This document shows, piece after piece, positions 1 through 9,404 of a stretch of DNA of 10,062 nt. The DNA comes from Thoreauomyces humboldtii (Eukaryota; Chytridiomycota; Chytridiomycetes; Spizellomycetales; Powellomycetaceae): NCBI GenBank assembly GCA_027596035.1, contig JADGJA010000829.1, forward strand, positions 1 through 10,062, read 5' to 3'. The notes beneath the pieces were generated by a model. The model saw only the letters and a list, made by a program, of their open reading frames with translations. It did not search any database and was not told where the DNA came from. Made by a program: the position numbers and the translations under genes. Position 1 is the stretch's first letter, and the number at the start of each line of letters is the position of its first letter.

Positions 1-790
1 GCCTGAAGGCGGAGAAAGTTTCGAGGAAGGGTCGGACCCGTTCGGGAAAGGTTAGGGGGGATTGGACAGCTGCTGCGGGCTGCGGAACGCTTCAGCGGCT
101 CAAATTCCGACGATGGGAACGCGTTTCCCCAATCGGGACACACAAAACAAAAAAGAGGTCCGAGGACTTCATCAATCATGAGAGTTTGCGACAGCAAGAG
201 CGACCACGACCAGGGAACCGAATCAGGGGCAGTGGCCATGCTACTGTTGCCACTAGCGGTGCGCGCAGCGGCTACTGATCCAGGAGATGAGTCACGCACA
301 CCTAGCAGCCAGAAATCCAAGCAGCGGTTATCATGGCCCTTCGTCGCACCTCCTACGGGCTCACTTGCCCCATGGTATGCTAGCCCCCTGGCGGTGGATT
401 GGCTCTGAACGAAAGCTTGGACTCTTCTCCTGGCTTTGCCAACCCTACACTTTTGCGTATTTACGTACGTTCCCAATTCTACCCTAGTGAGCGTGACAGC
501 GCACTTCGTTCAGAGAACACAAAACCGACATCTTCTTGAAAATACAGGGAAGAGAACCGAGAATGAAGGCGACATGGATACGTGGATACTTGAAGCTCCA
601 TAATGGATGGACCCTCTCGCGAGCCCATCCCATCCCATCCACTCCGCTCATGCAGGGTAAAAGCCGCGTCAGAGGACAATGATCATCCCGCAAACCCGCA
701 AAACCCGAAGCAGACCACCACCCAACCCAACACACCCGACACACATGGCCCGAAAGACACGCGTCAAGAAAATGAAAAGACGCAAAGAAG
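1..790. other. Left flank with no confident gene
   Basis: I see no gene I can defend here. Two plus-strand frames are open from the left edge. One ends at a TAG at 53-55 with an acidic tail ending DPFGKG. The other stays open to a TGA at about 276-278 and is rich in Lys and Arg. Either could be the 3' end of a gene starting outside the window, but neither shows a recognisable domain. Bases 691-760 are C-rich on the plus strand (ACCC and ACACC runs), so the rec8 3' flank is G/T-rich on its transcribed sense. That would suit a downstream polyadenylation element, which is only an inference. The two ATG-started plus-strand frames between 178 and 487 overlap each other and look like chance. Confidence 0.4.
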
Positions 791-3700
791 TCACTGTCCC
801 ATGACTTTGATCTCGATACGGATATCCGTGTAAGGACCACCCTGGATGGGAACGATGGCGTCGCCAGTCGCCAGTGTCAGCACTAGAAAAACAGAAGTAT
901 TGACAAAGTGATGTTTAGTTGAGATGCAGCCCGAGGGTTATGCTTCGAGGACACGAGCAGTGAGACTATCTCACCGTGATAGAATCCACGACTGCTGACT
1001 GCCTTCTTCGTATGCTTCGGATCGAGGAGGTCGAAGAAGTGCACTACAACCGTTCGGGTTAAATTAACGATGAGACTTTCACAGCACTGCGACGGGCAAC
1101 TGCATAAAAACACCACACTGCGCACGTCTCACCGTAATTAGTGTTAGCAGCATGCGCGGTGGTCTTCACGTAGCTTTTCTCGAAAAAAAAAAAACCATCG
1201 GTAAGCGGTTTTGGACAGCCCGTTTCTTGCTGCGCAGTAATCGAGATCGTACTCAAGGAACTGAAGGGTCTCGCGTTCCGCATGTCCGAGGCTGTAGTCG
1301 ACGTCGTCAGGAAGCATGTCCAGTACTATGGGCCGAAGTTCAGCGTTGCTGCGCAATTGGGCCTGTATCTTCACACGGACGCCTACGATCGAAACCGCTC
1401 ATGTCGCCGAGGTCCTTCAAAGGGGAGTCGAGACCGTAGTTGGATGGACTGGACAGGCTGCGCTCAATCTTTGGAAAGAACTTCACGATAACGATAAGCC
1501 GCGTAGAAGCGCTTACCGACGCATGGGATCCAACTTGAAATCGTCACCGAACGCCGAGACCAAATCGGGGCCGGACGGAGGCTTGCGGGAGGATCCTCGC
1601 CCGGAACCAGTCTTGTCTGCAAGAGATATCACGGTCGATAGGAACGAGAAAGAAATCGAAACAGGCCACTACGTGAGCTAACCTGATCCAACCGACCCGG
1701 CACGCGACGTTCGATGCCAAGGCATGATATCACTTTTACGACGCTCGTCGCCCGCTCGCATCAGTTCCGGATCGTCCACTGAAATGTCCCCCTGCAAAGA
1801 AGATGATCACCAATCAGAAAGCCGCGTGCTTCTCGTCAGACCCGATCCCTCATGCCAAACTGACAAGCGACGCGTCGTATTGTCCGTGCATGAAATCATC
1901 CCCGTCGCCGCCAAAGCCTGAAAACTATAGGTGAGTGGGCTTGCGCCAGTTCAAGCAGCGTCGAGCTGTGTTTTCCGCGCATCACCAGTGTTTCCGCTAG
2001 AAACTTGGTCCTGCGCAGACTGATCATCCTCGGTCAGGGCACCAGCCTTCCTCTTTCGCGACTTCTGAGTGGGTAGCGGGATCACAGGTCTCTGACGCGT
2101 ACGCATGGGAGCAATCTGACGCCAGAATTCGACGAGGGCAGGTCCGCAGTCTGCCATGATCATGTGAGTGTTGTCATCACCTCGACAGTGATGCGCATAT
2201 CTTTCCTTACTCAGGCCTGGGGCCGTCAATACTCTCTGCAGAACGTCCTTGTCTTTTCGAATACGGGTCTATGGATGAGACGAGATAAACTCAGATTGCG
2301 ATGGTGCTGATATGCCAGTGATCGTTCAAAGCACGGGAAGGTTCACGCACTTTAATCAGGCTCTGTCTCTCAGCCTCGTCAAGGTCGTCCGAAACGCGGT
2401 TACGCATGTTAGCGAACTCTACGGCGGACAGTTCGGTCTGAAATGGCTCAAGCTTAGAGCATGCTGCTTATGCTCTCCACTGGGTTGCGCTCGTTCCCCT
2501 ACCTGCATGTCCAGGAAGTGCCTCTTTCTTTTGGTACGCGAGCGCGCTTGGGTTGGTCCAAAAAGATCGGTATCGATCGGTGGTGCCTCCGTGAGACTCG
2601 GAGCTAGGTGTTCCTCGGAGGGAACCTTGTTGTCCGCTGAAGGTTCAGCTTCGCGGCCGAAGAGTTGATCGTTGGCACCAAAGTCAAACGAGAACGGTTC
2701 CATCAGGAAGTCGGGAGCCTGTCGAAGAGCATAAGCGGCTTTTTTTATAAACGAAGGTAATGATCAGGAACTAATACGGTGTGATTGGGACGGCTCTTCT
2801 TGACGGCCTCTGTATCGGCACGATGGTCGGCAAACAAATCAAACTCTTCGATGGGAAGACCCTCATCATCCAAAGGTGCAAGAATGGGATCGTCAAGGTC
2901 CCGAAGAAAGTTGTCAGGATCATCGAAGCGAGACGTCGGAAGTTGTTGACTCATTCTTTGATCCAAGGTAATAGACTTGAGTGATCCGATATGTGAAGAT
3001 GCGTCCAGAGAAGGAGCTCCGAAAGACACCGATTCGAATGCACTGGGGCTCTTGGAGTGCATCGAAGCGGCTACAGAAAACCAGACGAGACAAAGACATT
3101 GACTGCTGAACTTAACAACCTCGTGGGGATTTCAGTTTCACGTACACGCAGCCGTTCCGCCAGGCGCATGGATGACCCAGCCAAAGTCGGCCTGATGATC
3201 TTCCTGCGCAGACCGAGATATCAGGGTTTTCCGCAGGGTTTCCCGAAGGCACAGTCATCGCCAAACAAGGATCATGATACCAGCGATGGAGTCCCTCGAA
3301 GGTTCAAACTGCGCTCTCTCGGAAGTTCGGCATCTGCGTCGTCTCTCAAGGTGATGGTGTCGAATCTGCATGCCGAGCTAATGTCAGCGAACGGAAGGTC
3401 GTGACCATCCCTTGATATTCTACCTTGCACCGGCTACGGGCATGTCGATATCAGCAGATTGTATGTCGGCCCAAGCTCTTCTGAGCTTGGTGAAGACCTG
3501 ATTGACTTCGGCTGAGGGATTCGATAGAGTTAGTTCGAAAACTTCAAAGCGATATGAACTGAGAGGAAGGACGATAATAGCGATTATCGCACAATAGAAG
3601 AAAGTATACTGTTCCTGGTAGACTCGAGTGACTCCAATCATGAGGTTGGAGCTATTGAACACGAACGAGGTAAAAAACCAGAAAGTAATAGTTGGGGTTG

Positions 3701-4065
3701 ACAACGCACAGCAGTCAGAACTACGCACGTTAGCCGCAGGGCCATTGGCTCAGGCGGCGAGGAAAGGTAATCGCTGAGCAGATAAGGAATTTTCGGTCCG
3801 GAGCGCCCTACGCGCTGCATCGAACTCTCTTGCCCGTCCCACACGTACCAGGCCTTGACGACGTTGACTCCGTTGACCTCCTTTTTGGATAGCTGTGCCG
3901 TGGGAACAAGCGTTGAAGGAGGGAACGTACAGATGGAAACAGACAAATGGAGAACGATGGGCTGACCTTCTTGAAGGAGTGCTTTGGTCCTAGTGTCGCT
4001 GCCAGCCACACGACTGCTAGACCGGTCTTTCGCTGTGAAGCGAGAATGTCGCGGGAGTAGAACAT
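791..4065 (-). CDS. rec8: Meiotic cohesin kleisin subunit Rec8, 20 exons, 634 aa
   Basis: Rec8 is the meiotic alpha-kleisin. It closes the Smc1-Smc3 ring, holds sister chromatids together and is cut by separase. Exons, in order of transcription: 4065-3967, 3892-3849, 3773-3729, 3651-3593, 3511-3424, 3365-3281, 3203-3146, 3070-2778, 2718-2503, 2437-2351, 2268-2211, 2150-1986, 1917-1865, 1791-1683, 1616-1517, 1457-1387, 1325-1253, 1173-1133, 1043-975, 882-791. They total 1905 nt, all junctions are in phase, and introns are 58-92 nt with GT..AG ends. Residues 1-111 are the Rad21/Rec8 N-terminal domain (starts MFYSRDIL, then VVWLAATLG, VVKAC, PMALRL, SNLMIGVTRVY). VWLAATLG rather than Rad21's VWLAAHW favours Rec8. 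The middle has basic patches (316-323, 407-412) and VEFW (384-387). Residues 559-634 are the Smc1-binding winged helix (ERETLQFLDY, FFDLLDP, FYHVLTLATGDA, GGPYTDI). An upstream in-frame ATG at 4146 was rejected because the family starts at MFYS. Least certain are the splice sites at 2211/2150 and 1253/1173. Confidence 0.92.
1174..1252 (-). other. rec8 intron 17 with a 12-T tract and an AAG acceptor
   Basis: This 79-nt intron begins GTACGA and ends in AAAAG, the only one of the 19 proposed rec8 introns not ending in CAG or TAG. A run of 12 T on the minus strand (12 A at 1183-1194) lies just before the acceptor, and a CTTAC branch-site-like motif precedes it. Removing it joins QFL to DYVKTT in phase and restores the expected winged-helix sequence. 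Reading through instead gives a Phe-rich stretch and then a stop. Confidence 0.75.
2151..2210 (-). other. rec8 intron 11, 60 nt, in frame and free of stops
   Basis: The donor GTAAGG and the acceptor GGCAG (preceded by CTCAC) are good splice signals, so I call it an intron. Its length is a multiple of three and it has no stop in the reading frame. If it were retained, Rec8 would gain 20 residues before the CGPALVEFW segment. Intron 2 (3774-3848, 75 nt) has the same property and would add 25 residues inside the N-terminal domain. Confidence 0.65.
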
Positions 4066-4469
4066 TGCACAACTACCAAGTACCCGCTTGCTGGGTGGGA
4101 CGTTTGCGCTCTGATACGACGGATGCGCGGACGCCAAGTACGACACACTTTTGAGAGATCTACGCTCACCCTTCTTCTATATGCGTGATCGAGACGAGTG
4201 AGGAGAGAGGAGGGGAACGCTCAAGATGGGAATGCTCAGCACGAAGATGTCAACCTTGGTGGGAACTGCCCAGATCGATGGAGCGTGGTGGCTGTGCGTG
4301 CCATCTCGTGTCCTGCCGCTATCCACGGTAACGGAAAGCGGGCATGCTTCAAGAACGACGTTGAGGAGGCATTCGAAAGGGCAGTTATCATTAAGGAGTC
4401 CGAGTCCAGACGCAACACGCACCCATCATTCTTTCTCCTCCCTTTCCATCCCACGCCCCGAATCAGAGA
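4066..4469. promoter_or_regulatory. Spacer holding the likely rec8 promoter
   Basis: This 404-bp gap lies between the stop codon of the ZZ/EF-hand gene and the rec8 start; both genes are on the minus strand, in tandem. It must hold the 3' flank of the first and the promoter of the second. On the minus strand there is a CATATAGA TATA-like string (complement of about 4176-4183), roughly 115 bases before the rec8 ATG. I see no known meiotic control element with confidence. The open frames here on both strands overlap one another and have no family features. Confidence 0.4.
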
Positions 4470-6777
4470 TCAAAAGACGCTCCCAAGAGCCTCGAACCAA
4501 GCCAAAAGATTGCTGTCCAGTTCGACCACCGTGACGAACTGATCGTACGACAGTCCCCTCCCCTTCCCTGTCCGTCCCTCCTCCGTCTCCTCCTCCTCTT
4601 GGTCTCCCGGCGCATACAGCTCCGCCGTCTCAAAGACCTTGTCGACCATCTCCTCGATGGCATCCTGGGACATGGCTTCCATGACCGGCCACTGCTCCTC
4701 GATGGCCGAGTAAGGCTGGTTCGGGGACGGTAGTATCCCTCCGAACAGCGTTGGCTGGGCCTGTCCTTGCGGCGAGTTCGGGTCCAGGGACGTCCGGAGC
4801 GGTGATGAGGTGGATAGGTGGGGGAGGGATCGACGGAGGGTGAGTCTTCGGACGGGGCGGATGGACGGAGCCGTGTTGGTGGTGTTGGTGAGTGAAGAGG
4901 TGTTGGTGGGAGTGGGTGGGGAGAACGCAAGGCTCGACGACGAAGAAGAAGGTGGAGATTGATGCTGATGCTGCTGCTGTTGATATGGTTGATGATGTTG
5001 ATGATCCGAGTTATTGCTTCCCCTCCGCGGTCGGGTCGACAGTAACTGCATAGCGGATGTGGCAGCACCACCCGTTCCACCCGTCGCAAAGTTCGCCAAG
5101 ATGTCGTATCCGTCCTCCGTGGCACGTTTCGCGCGTCGAAGTCTCCGCCTCGACTGATGCGACGTCTCCGCCCCGCCTTCCTCGCCACGTTCCTCTCCAT
5201 CCGCGTCTTCCTCGTCCGAGCTCTCGCTTCCGATCGGTCCAGTATACGGTCCGCTCGGACCAGCGAAGGCAGCGGACACAGGTTTCGCCGCCTCGTCGTC
5301 GAAGGATTCCATCATCCCATCCTCCATCGTCTTGACCACGTCCCGGACGAGTTCCATCGAGAGATGAAAGTAGGCTTTGAACATCTGGTGCAGCTCGTCC
5401 CGCGAGATGTAACCGTCGCCGTTCAGGTCGTATCCTTTGAAAGCCCCTATACATATCGAAGATTCAGCATCTGTCCACTCGCTCCTTCCTTTCGACAACT
5501 CCCGTCCGTGATCCTACATTTCATCCTCTCGTCCAAGCCGCCTTTACACAACACCGAGAGGCCCATGACGAGTTCCTCGAACTCGATAGTACCGTTCCCG
5601 TCGCGATCGAAGAAGAGGAAGATGCGTTCCACGATCAGGTTCTTTTCCAATCCGAGGGGACCCAGGCATTTCTGGAAGGTCTCCCGGTCGATCCCGCCTT
5701 CCTCAACATTGGACAGGGAAAGAAACTGCTCGTGGAAGGCGTCCAGCTCCACGATGTCAACTGTGAAGACATAAACAATCAGCGGAGAAGACAATGCATA
5801 CGACGGAAGCCAACAAACTTACAATGAGATTCTCTTTGCAGTGCCTCGACATCATACGAGTTGAGCTCGTCCGTAAAGTCCACTCCTAAGAGCCATTATC
5901 ACGGACCGTAAGTTACCCCAATCTCACAGGCTCCAAGTTCCCATACAAGTGGCGCGATATGCACCTGGATAGATGACGGGTATCAACGCGCTCCTCGCGT
6001 TCATCAGAGGTGGTATCGGTATACGGATCTTCACGAACACGTGGGTCTTGAAATGCACCTCGAGGGCTTCGCAAGTCTCGCACACGTCATAGTCGACGCA
6101 GTTTGCGCACTTGAATCGAAACCCTCTGATGGGGGAGACTCCACAATGGTTGCACGTGATAGATCGATGGACATAGCCTTCTATGAAAGACATTTTGGGT
6201 GTTGAGCATGATCGGCATTCGATGAGCGTACCCGCAAGGATCTTCATCAACACACACCTTTCTTCGCTTGGTCTTCCGCTATGGACGACAGCAAAGACAG
6301 CAGATTCTCGCTTTCGTCCGGAGGCTCCGTGATCTCCACCGCGTCCTGGTCCTCGTAGTTCTCGTCCGCATCGACGGAAGAGAAACCCTCATCGTCGAGA
6401 TCCTCGGAAGACGCGTCTCCAGCGGACACACCTCCATCGTCCCACGCAACCTGTAAGGAGGACGGACCCCTCTCCCTCTCCCTGTCCGCACCCGCGGCCC
6501 CGAGCGGGGACTTTGCGAGATCCGAGATGGCGTTGGAAGAGGCAGCGGAGGAGATGGTGGGAGGTCTGGAAGCCATCCAGTGTCTCCTCGCCTGGATGAC
6601 GGCGACACCCGACGCGACGCCTGTGAGGAACAGACAGAACTTTTGGAACGCGGACGAGGTCGAAGTGTTGGCGTAGGAGGAGTAGAGGGATGAGAAGGAA
6701 GCGAACGGAGAGTTTGGACTGGAGGTTCCGAGAAGGGTGGAGAGGGCGAGTGAGAAGCCGAAAGGCCGCACCGACAT
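4470..6777 (-). CDS. Membrane-anchored ZZ zinc finger and EF-hand protein, 5 exons, 672 aa
   Basis: This is a probable Ca2+- and Zn2+-binding adaptor of a fungal family; its cellular role is unknown to me. Exons: 6777-6258, 6180-5965, 5885-5823, 5760-5518, 5446-4470. All are in phase, with introns of 62-79 nt (GTGTGT..ATAG, GTGCAT..TTAG, GTAAGT..ACAG, GTAGGA..ATAG). A hydrophobic segment at 47-63 followed by Arg-Arg looks like a signal anchor; an acidic region follows. The ZZ finger at 183-220 has all ligands: C183, C186, C198, C201, C207, C210, H216, H220. Two full 12-residue EF-hand loops follow: D318-RDGNGTIEFE-E329 and D354-LNGDGYISRD-E365. A long insert (about 395-595) is rich in Ser, Pro, Asp/Glu and a His/Gln run (495-510). 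The C-terminus has EF-hand-like helices (607-620 and 646-655) around a replaced loop and ends WFEALGSVF. I chose the ATG at 6777 as the first ATG in frame; its -3 base is C, a weak context, so an upstream start or exon is possible. Confidence 0.9.
4926..5020 (-). repeat. Low-complexity coding tract (Ser, Pro, His/Gln)
   Basis: Inside the last exon of the ZZ/EF-hand gene, short-period triplet repeats encode a His/Gln run (HQHHQPYQQQQHQHQ) followed by SPPSSSSSS. Replication slippage can change the length of such tracts. The tract also explains the long overlapping open frames in the other reading frames here. Confidence 0.75.
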
Positions 6778-7189
6778 CCGTGGTTGTGGTGCGGCGCGAG
6801 GATGCTGGAAGTGGAGAGGTCGGTGGTTTGGACTGAGTTCGTTGTTCCAAGCGTTGAGATGCAAAGCACGGGAGGTATTGGAGAGATAGTCGCTTGTTCC
6901 TGGCCCTCACGGCGATGACACTGGTGGCTGCCTCCAACGCAATGTGTGGTTGGTTGGTTTTGCGAGGGAGATGTCCAGGACGACGGTGAGCACACGCGTT
7001 CCCACGCAGAAAGAAGAGGAACGGCCGTCGCTTTCGCTCCCTTGGCCATCATCGTCCCAAACACTCTGCACTTGAGGCATCGTCCGTTCCGAGCTGGCCG
7101 GATAACGTCTCTCTTGGACATCAGGGTCTCCGTCACTCCTCAGGCATCGCCCTTCTCAAGTCGAAAAAGAAAGAAGAATCACAACCACC
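6778..7189. promoter_or_regulatory. Divergent promoter between the ZZ/EF-hand gene and pth2
   Basis: The two start codons are 412 bp apart and point away from each other, so both promoters and both 5' leaders lie here. The bases just before the pth2 ATG are A-rich and end in a strong start context (ACCACCATGG). I do not recognise a TATA box or a specific operator. The long open frames seen here are in the wrong frames for either gene and lack protein features. Confidence 0.6.
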
Positions 7190-7995
7190 ATGGACACCAC
7201 CTTGCACTCCACACTATCAACCCGCTCCTTCAGTTCCCTAAGTCTCGCATCCGCGGGCGCCTGCGGAGTCGCCGTGGGAATCCTCTTCCAACGGTGGTGG
7301 AACCTTCGTCATCCTACACCGTCTTCCCAACAGGTCAGATCAGGGCCAGCACGATCCAAGGGCCAGAGGACACATGCATCCGACGAAGCATCCGACGACC
7401 ACGGCAGCGAAGGGGAAGGTGCTGATGACAGTGGAAGCAGCGGTAGCAGCGACGAGGACGACGACGAGGAGGAGGAGGAGGACGGTCAACGACATCACAA
7501 GATGGTGCTCGTCGTCCGAACCGACCTGGGAATGACGAAGGGAAAGATGGCTGCACAGTGCTGTCATGCTGCTGTGGCTGCTGTTCGATCGGCGAGGTCC
7601 AGGTATCCGGATCTGTTGAGACGGTATGAGCGGTACGGGGCTGCGAAGGTGGCGCTCAAATGTTCGTCCGAGAAGGAACTGTGAGTGTACATGTTCGTGT
7701 TTCTGGATTGGGCTGGGTTGGGGTTGCAGATCTGACGCATGGTTTTGTGTAGGTTGGATCTGTACAGGCAGGCAAAGAAAGCGGGACTGATCGCAGAGTA
7801 CATCGAGGATGCGGGACGGACGCAGATCCCGGAAGGAAGCAGGACCGTGCTGGCCGTGGGACCAGGTAGGATCAGCGCGTCTTCCCTCCTTCCCCTGGAC
7901 CATGTCATCTCAATTTTTGTCACCCTCGCTTCCCTTTGCGACCAGGACTGATCCCGGAAGTCGATTCCATCACCGGTCATCTCAAGCTTCTCTGA
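7190..7995 (+). CDS. pth2: Peptidyl-tRNA hydrolase 2 (Pth2/Bit1), 3 exons, 217 aa
   Basis: The enzyme cleaves the ester bond of peptidyl-tRNAs that drop off ribosomes, freeing tRNA. Exons: 7190-7680, 7753-7865, 7946-7995. Introns are 72 nt (GTGAGT..GTAG) and 80 nt (GTAGGA..CCAG), and junctions are in phase. The catalytic domain is residues 104-217 and matches the family along its length: KMVLVVRTDLGMTKGKMAAQCCHAA (104-128; written here only as the family block), EKELLDLYRQAKKAGL, EDAGRTQI, TVLAVGPG, and the terminal TGHLKLL. The active-site residues expected from archaeal and human Pth2 are present: Lys of KGK (117/119), D183 and T195. A hydrophobic segment at about 17-33, followed by QRWW, suggests an N-terminal anchor, as in the mitochondrial human enzyme. 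A Ser/Asp/Glu linker (64-98) joins anchor and domain. The ATG at 7190 has a strong context, ACCACCATGG. Confidence 0.97.
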
Positions 7996-8537
7996 AGGAG
8001 CTGGTCTTTTCAGGGTGGGAGGCAAAATCCACATCATTCTGTAGCTTGTAGGGAGATGTGCAGTGGATGTGCGTGTGGCGGTTGCGAGATAGACAAATGC
8101 ATGATAGACACAGATGGCGTGCGGTTCATGGGAGTGGTCATGATTTGGCAAGCGGGCAGCAGTCCTTTGACCTTTGGCTCGCCAGGGAACGCGATTCTTC
8201 TTGGCCAGCCATTCCTACAGGTAGCCCACCAGCGACCTCAACTCGGCACAGCAAGAAGGAAACCCTACCATACAGGTCACGGATAGAAGTCCCTTGTCCT
8301 ACAAGTACTTGTCGTCGGATGCGATGCAGGATGGTTTTAGCACGATCAAGCAAGGCGAAATCTTCGACGCGTGGTCTCATCTTGCAGACCCAACAATTCA
8401 GACCATCTCGGAAGGACAGTGCGCGGGATCTTCACCCTAGAGCGCGGACGTTCTTATCTATATACTTCTTCGCCATAAGTTCGGTCTCAGTGTCATTGCA
8501 TGAGTGCACCGAGGAAGCAAGATTCCGACTCTCGCCA

Positions 8538-8568
8538 GTTTGAGACCTGCGACCGTGGAGTCTCAAAC
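8538..8568. repeat. Short inverted repeat, 9-bp arms with a 13-base loop
   Basis: GTTTGAGAC at 8538-8546 is the exact reverse complement of GTCTCAAAC at 8560-8568. The stem does not extend further in either direction. It has no T-run after it and no gene assignment, so I give it no function. Confidence 0.6.
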
Positions 8569-9315
8569 CGCATGGTTAGGACGTTGGGCACACATACGCA
8601 AACGGGCGAGGCGAGACTCGATCTTTTCAGAGGACGTGTCAGACTCAGACGACGCCATGGAAGGCTATGTCTCCGGCGGCGCCAAGCGAGGGGGAAGGTT
8701 TGGAAGCGCTGGCAACGGGCCTGGTGGTGCCTTCCGAGCTGAAGGTGCCTTCCGAGGCCATCGAAGGCCCGCCCAAGCTGTCACGGCTGTCAACCATGCG
8801 CCTCGAAGCGAGATTCAACTTCGAATGCAATCGGATAGCCACGCTCTAAAACTCCGTTCTTGGCGGAAACGGTCGCTCCGTGCCCTCCTTGGTCACGACA
8901 CGCGGTTCCCCTTGCCCATTCCACCTGGGTGTTCCGATTCCCGCGGTTGTGGCAGGAGCGCCTGTGCAACAGCGTATTTGTTCCGTTGTACCCACTGACG
9001 AAGAGGAGCGACGTTTCTTTATTTGGAGCTGCGCCTGTTCCAGTCGAGTTACGCGGCCGCGTTGGTGGCCTGCCGGACAGGTCTCCGCTTTTTTGAACTA
9101 AAGGATCTCTTTGAGCCTCACCGGCAGCTGGGTTGGTAGGGCCCAGCCCACAGCCGCACCGTTTCCGTTCCGAACAACATGGGAAGAGGTCTTCTGGCGT
9201 TTTTGCTTGGTGCTGGCGGTGCTGCGGCTTCTCGCAGCCGTGCTAGATGCGGGCGGCGCGGAGGTGGAGGGGTTCTGGCTTGCGGTATGGTGGCTCCTAG
9301 AACAGGCCATACTCG

Positions 9316-9404
9316 TCCCTGTCCCCGCCCCGCCATCCACCACCGCCCCCTTATCCATCACCGCTACCACCCCCACCACCGACGACGCCCCTCCCACCAC
9401 CACT
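9316..9404. repeat. C-rich (plus) / G-rich (minus) low-complexity tract
   Basis: About 90 bases are made mostly of CCACC, CCCC and CGCC runs with very few G on the plus strand. The minus strand therefore carries many G runs, including GGGGCGGGGACAGGG and two runs of five G. It falls in a region without a confident gene. It could form G-quadruplex-like structure on the minus strand, though one of the loops would be long. Confidence 0.6.

Noticed and set aside
791..4065. Mitotic cohesin subunit Rad21/Scc1 instead of Rec8
   Set aside because: The N-terminal VVWLAATLG and PMALRLTSNLMIGVTRVY blocks and the shortish 634-residue length fit fungal Rec8 better than Rad21, as I know the families. A tree would settle it.
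3638..4072. Minus-strand open frame of 144 codons spanning the rec8 5' end
   Set aside because: It runs through rec8 introns 1 and 2. Only part of it (exon 3, SPPEPMALRL) is coding in this frame; exon 2 also agrees. The rest is intron sequence.
4066..4146. Upstream in-frame ATG at 4146 as the rec8 start
   Set aside because: It would add 27 residues before MFYS, where kleisins of this family begin. The ATG at 4065 starts exactly at the conserved domain.
4478..4502. Minus-strand GGTTCGAGGCT resembling a tRNA B box
   Set aside because: It lies inside the last coding exon of the ZZ/EF-hand gene, with no A box at the right distance and no cloverleaf.
4463..5200. Minus-strand 245-codon open frame, and plus-strand frame 5157-5774
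   Set aside because: Both overlap the last exons of the ZZ/EF-hand gene, whose own frame carries the EF-hand loops. The alternatives are Arg/Ser/Pro-rich shadows of triplet-rich coding DNA.
6778..6864. Start of the ZZ/EF-hand protein at 6864
   Set aside because: The codon there is TTG. The first ATG in the frame is at 6777, directly before the hydrophobic N-terminal region.
6279..7136. Minus-strand 285-codon open frame
   Set aside because: It is out of frame with exon 1 of the ZZ/EF-hand gene, has no domain, and covers the divergent promoter.
8850..9101. Faint resemblance to a GRF-type zinc finger (RRFFIWSC near the end of a plus-strand frame)
   Set aside because: The required Cys/His spacing is not present and the frame has no start or splice support. 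Pattern matching here is too loose.
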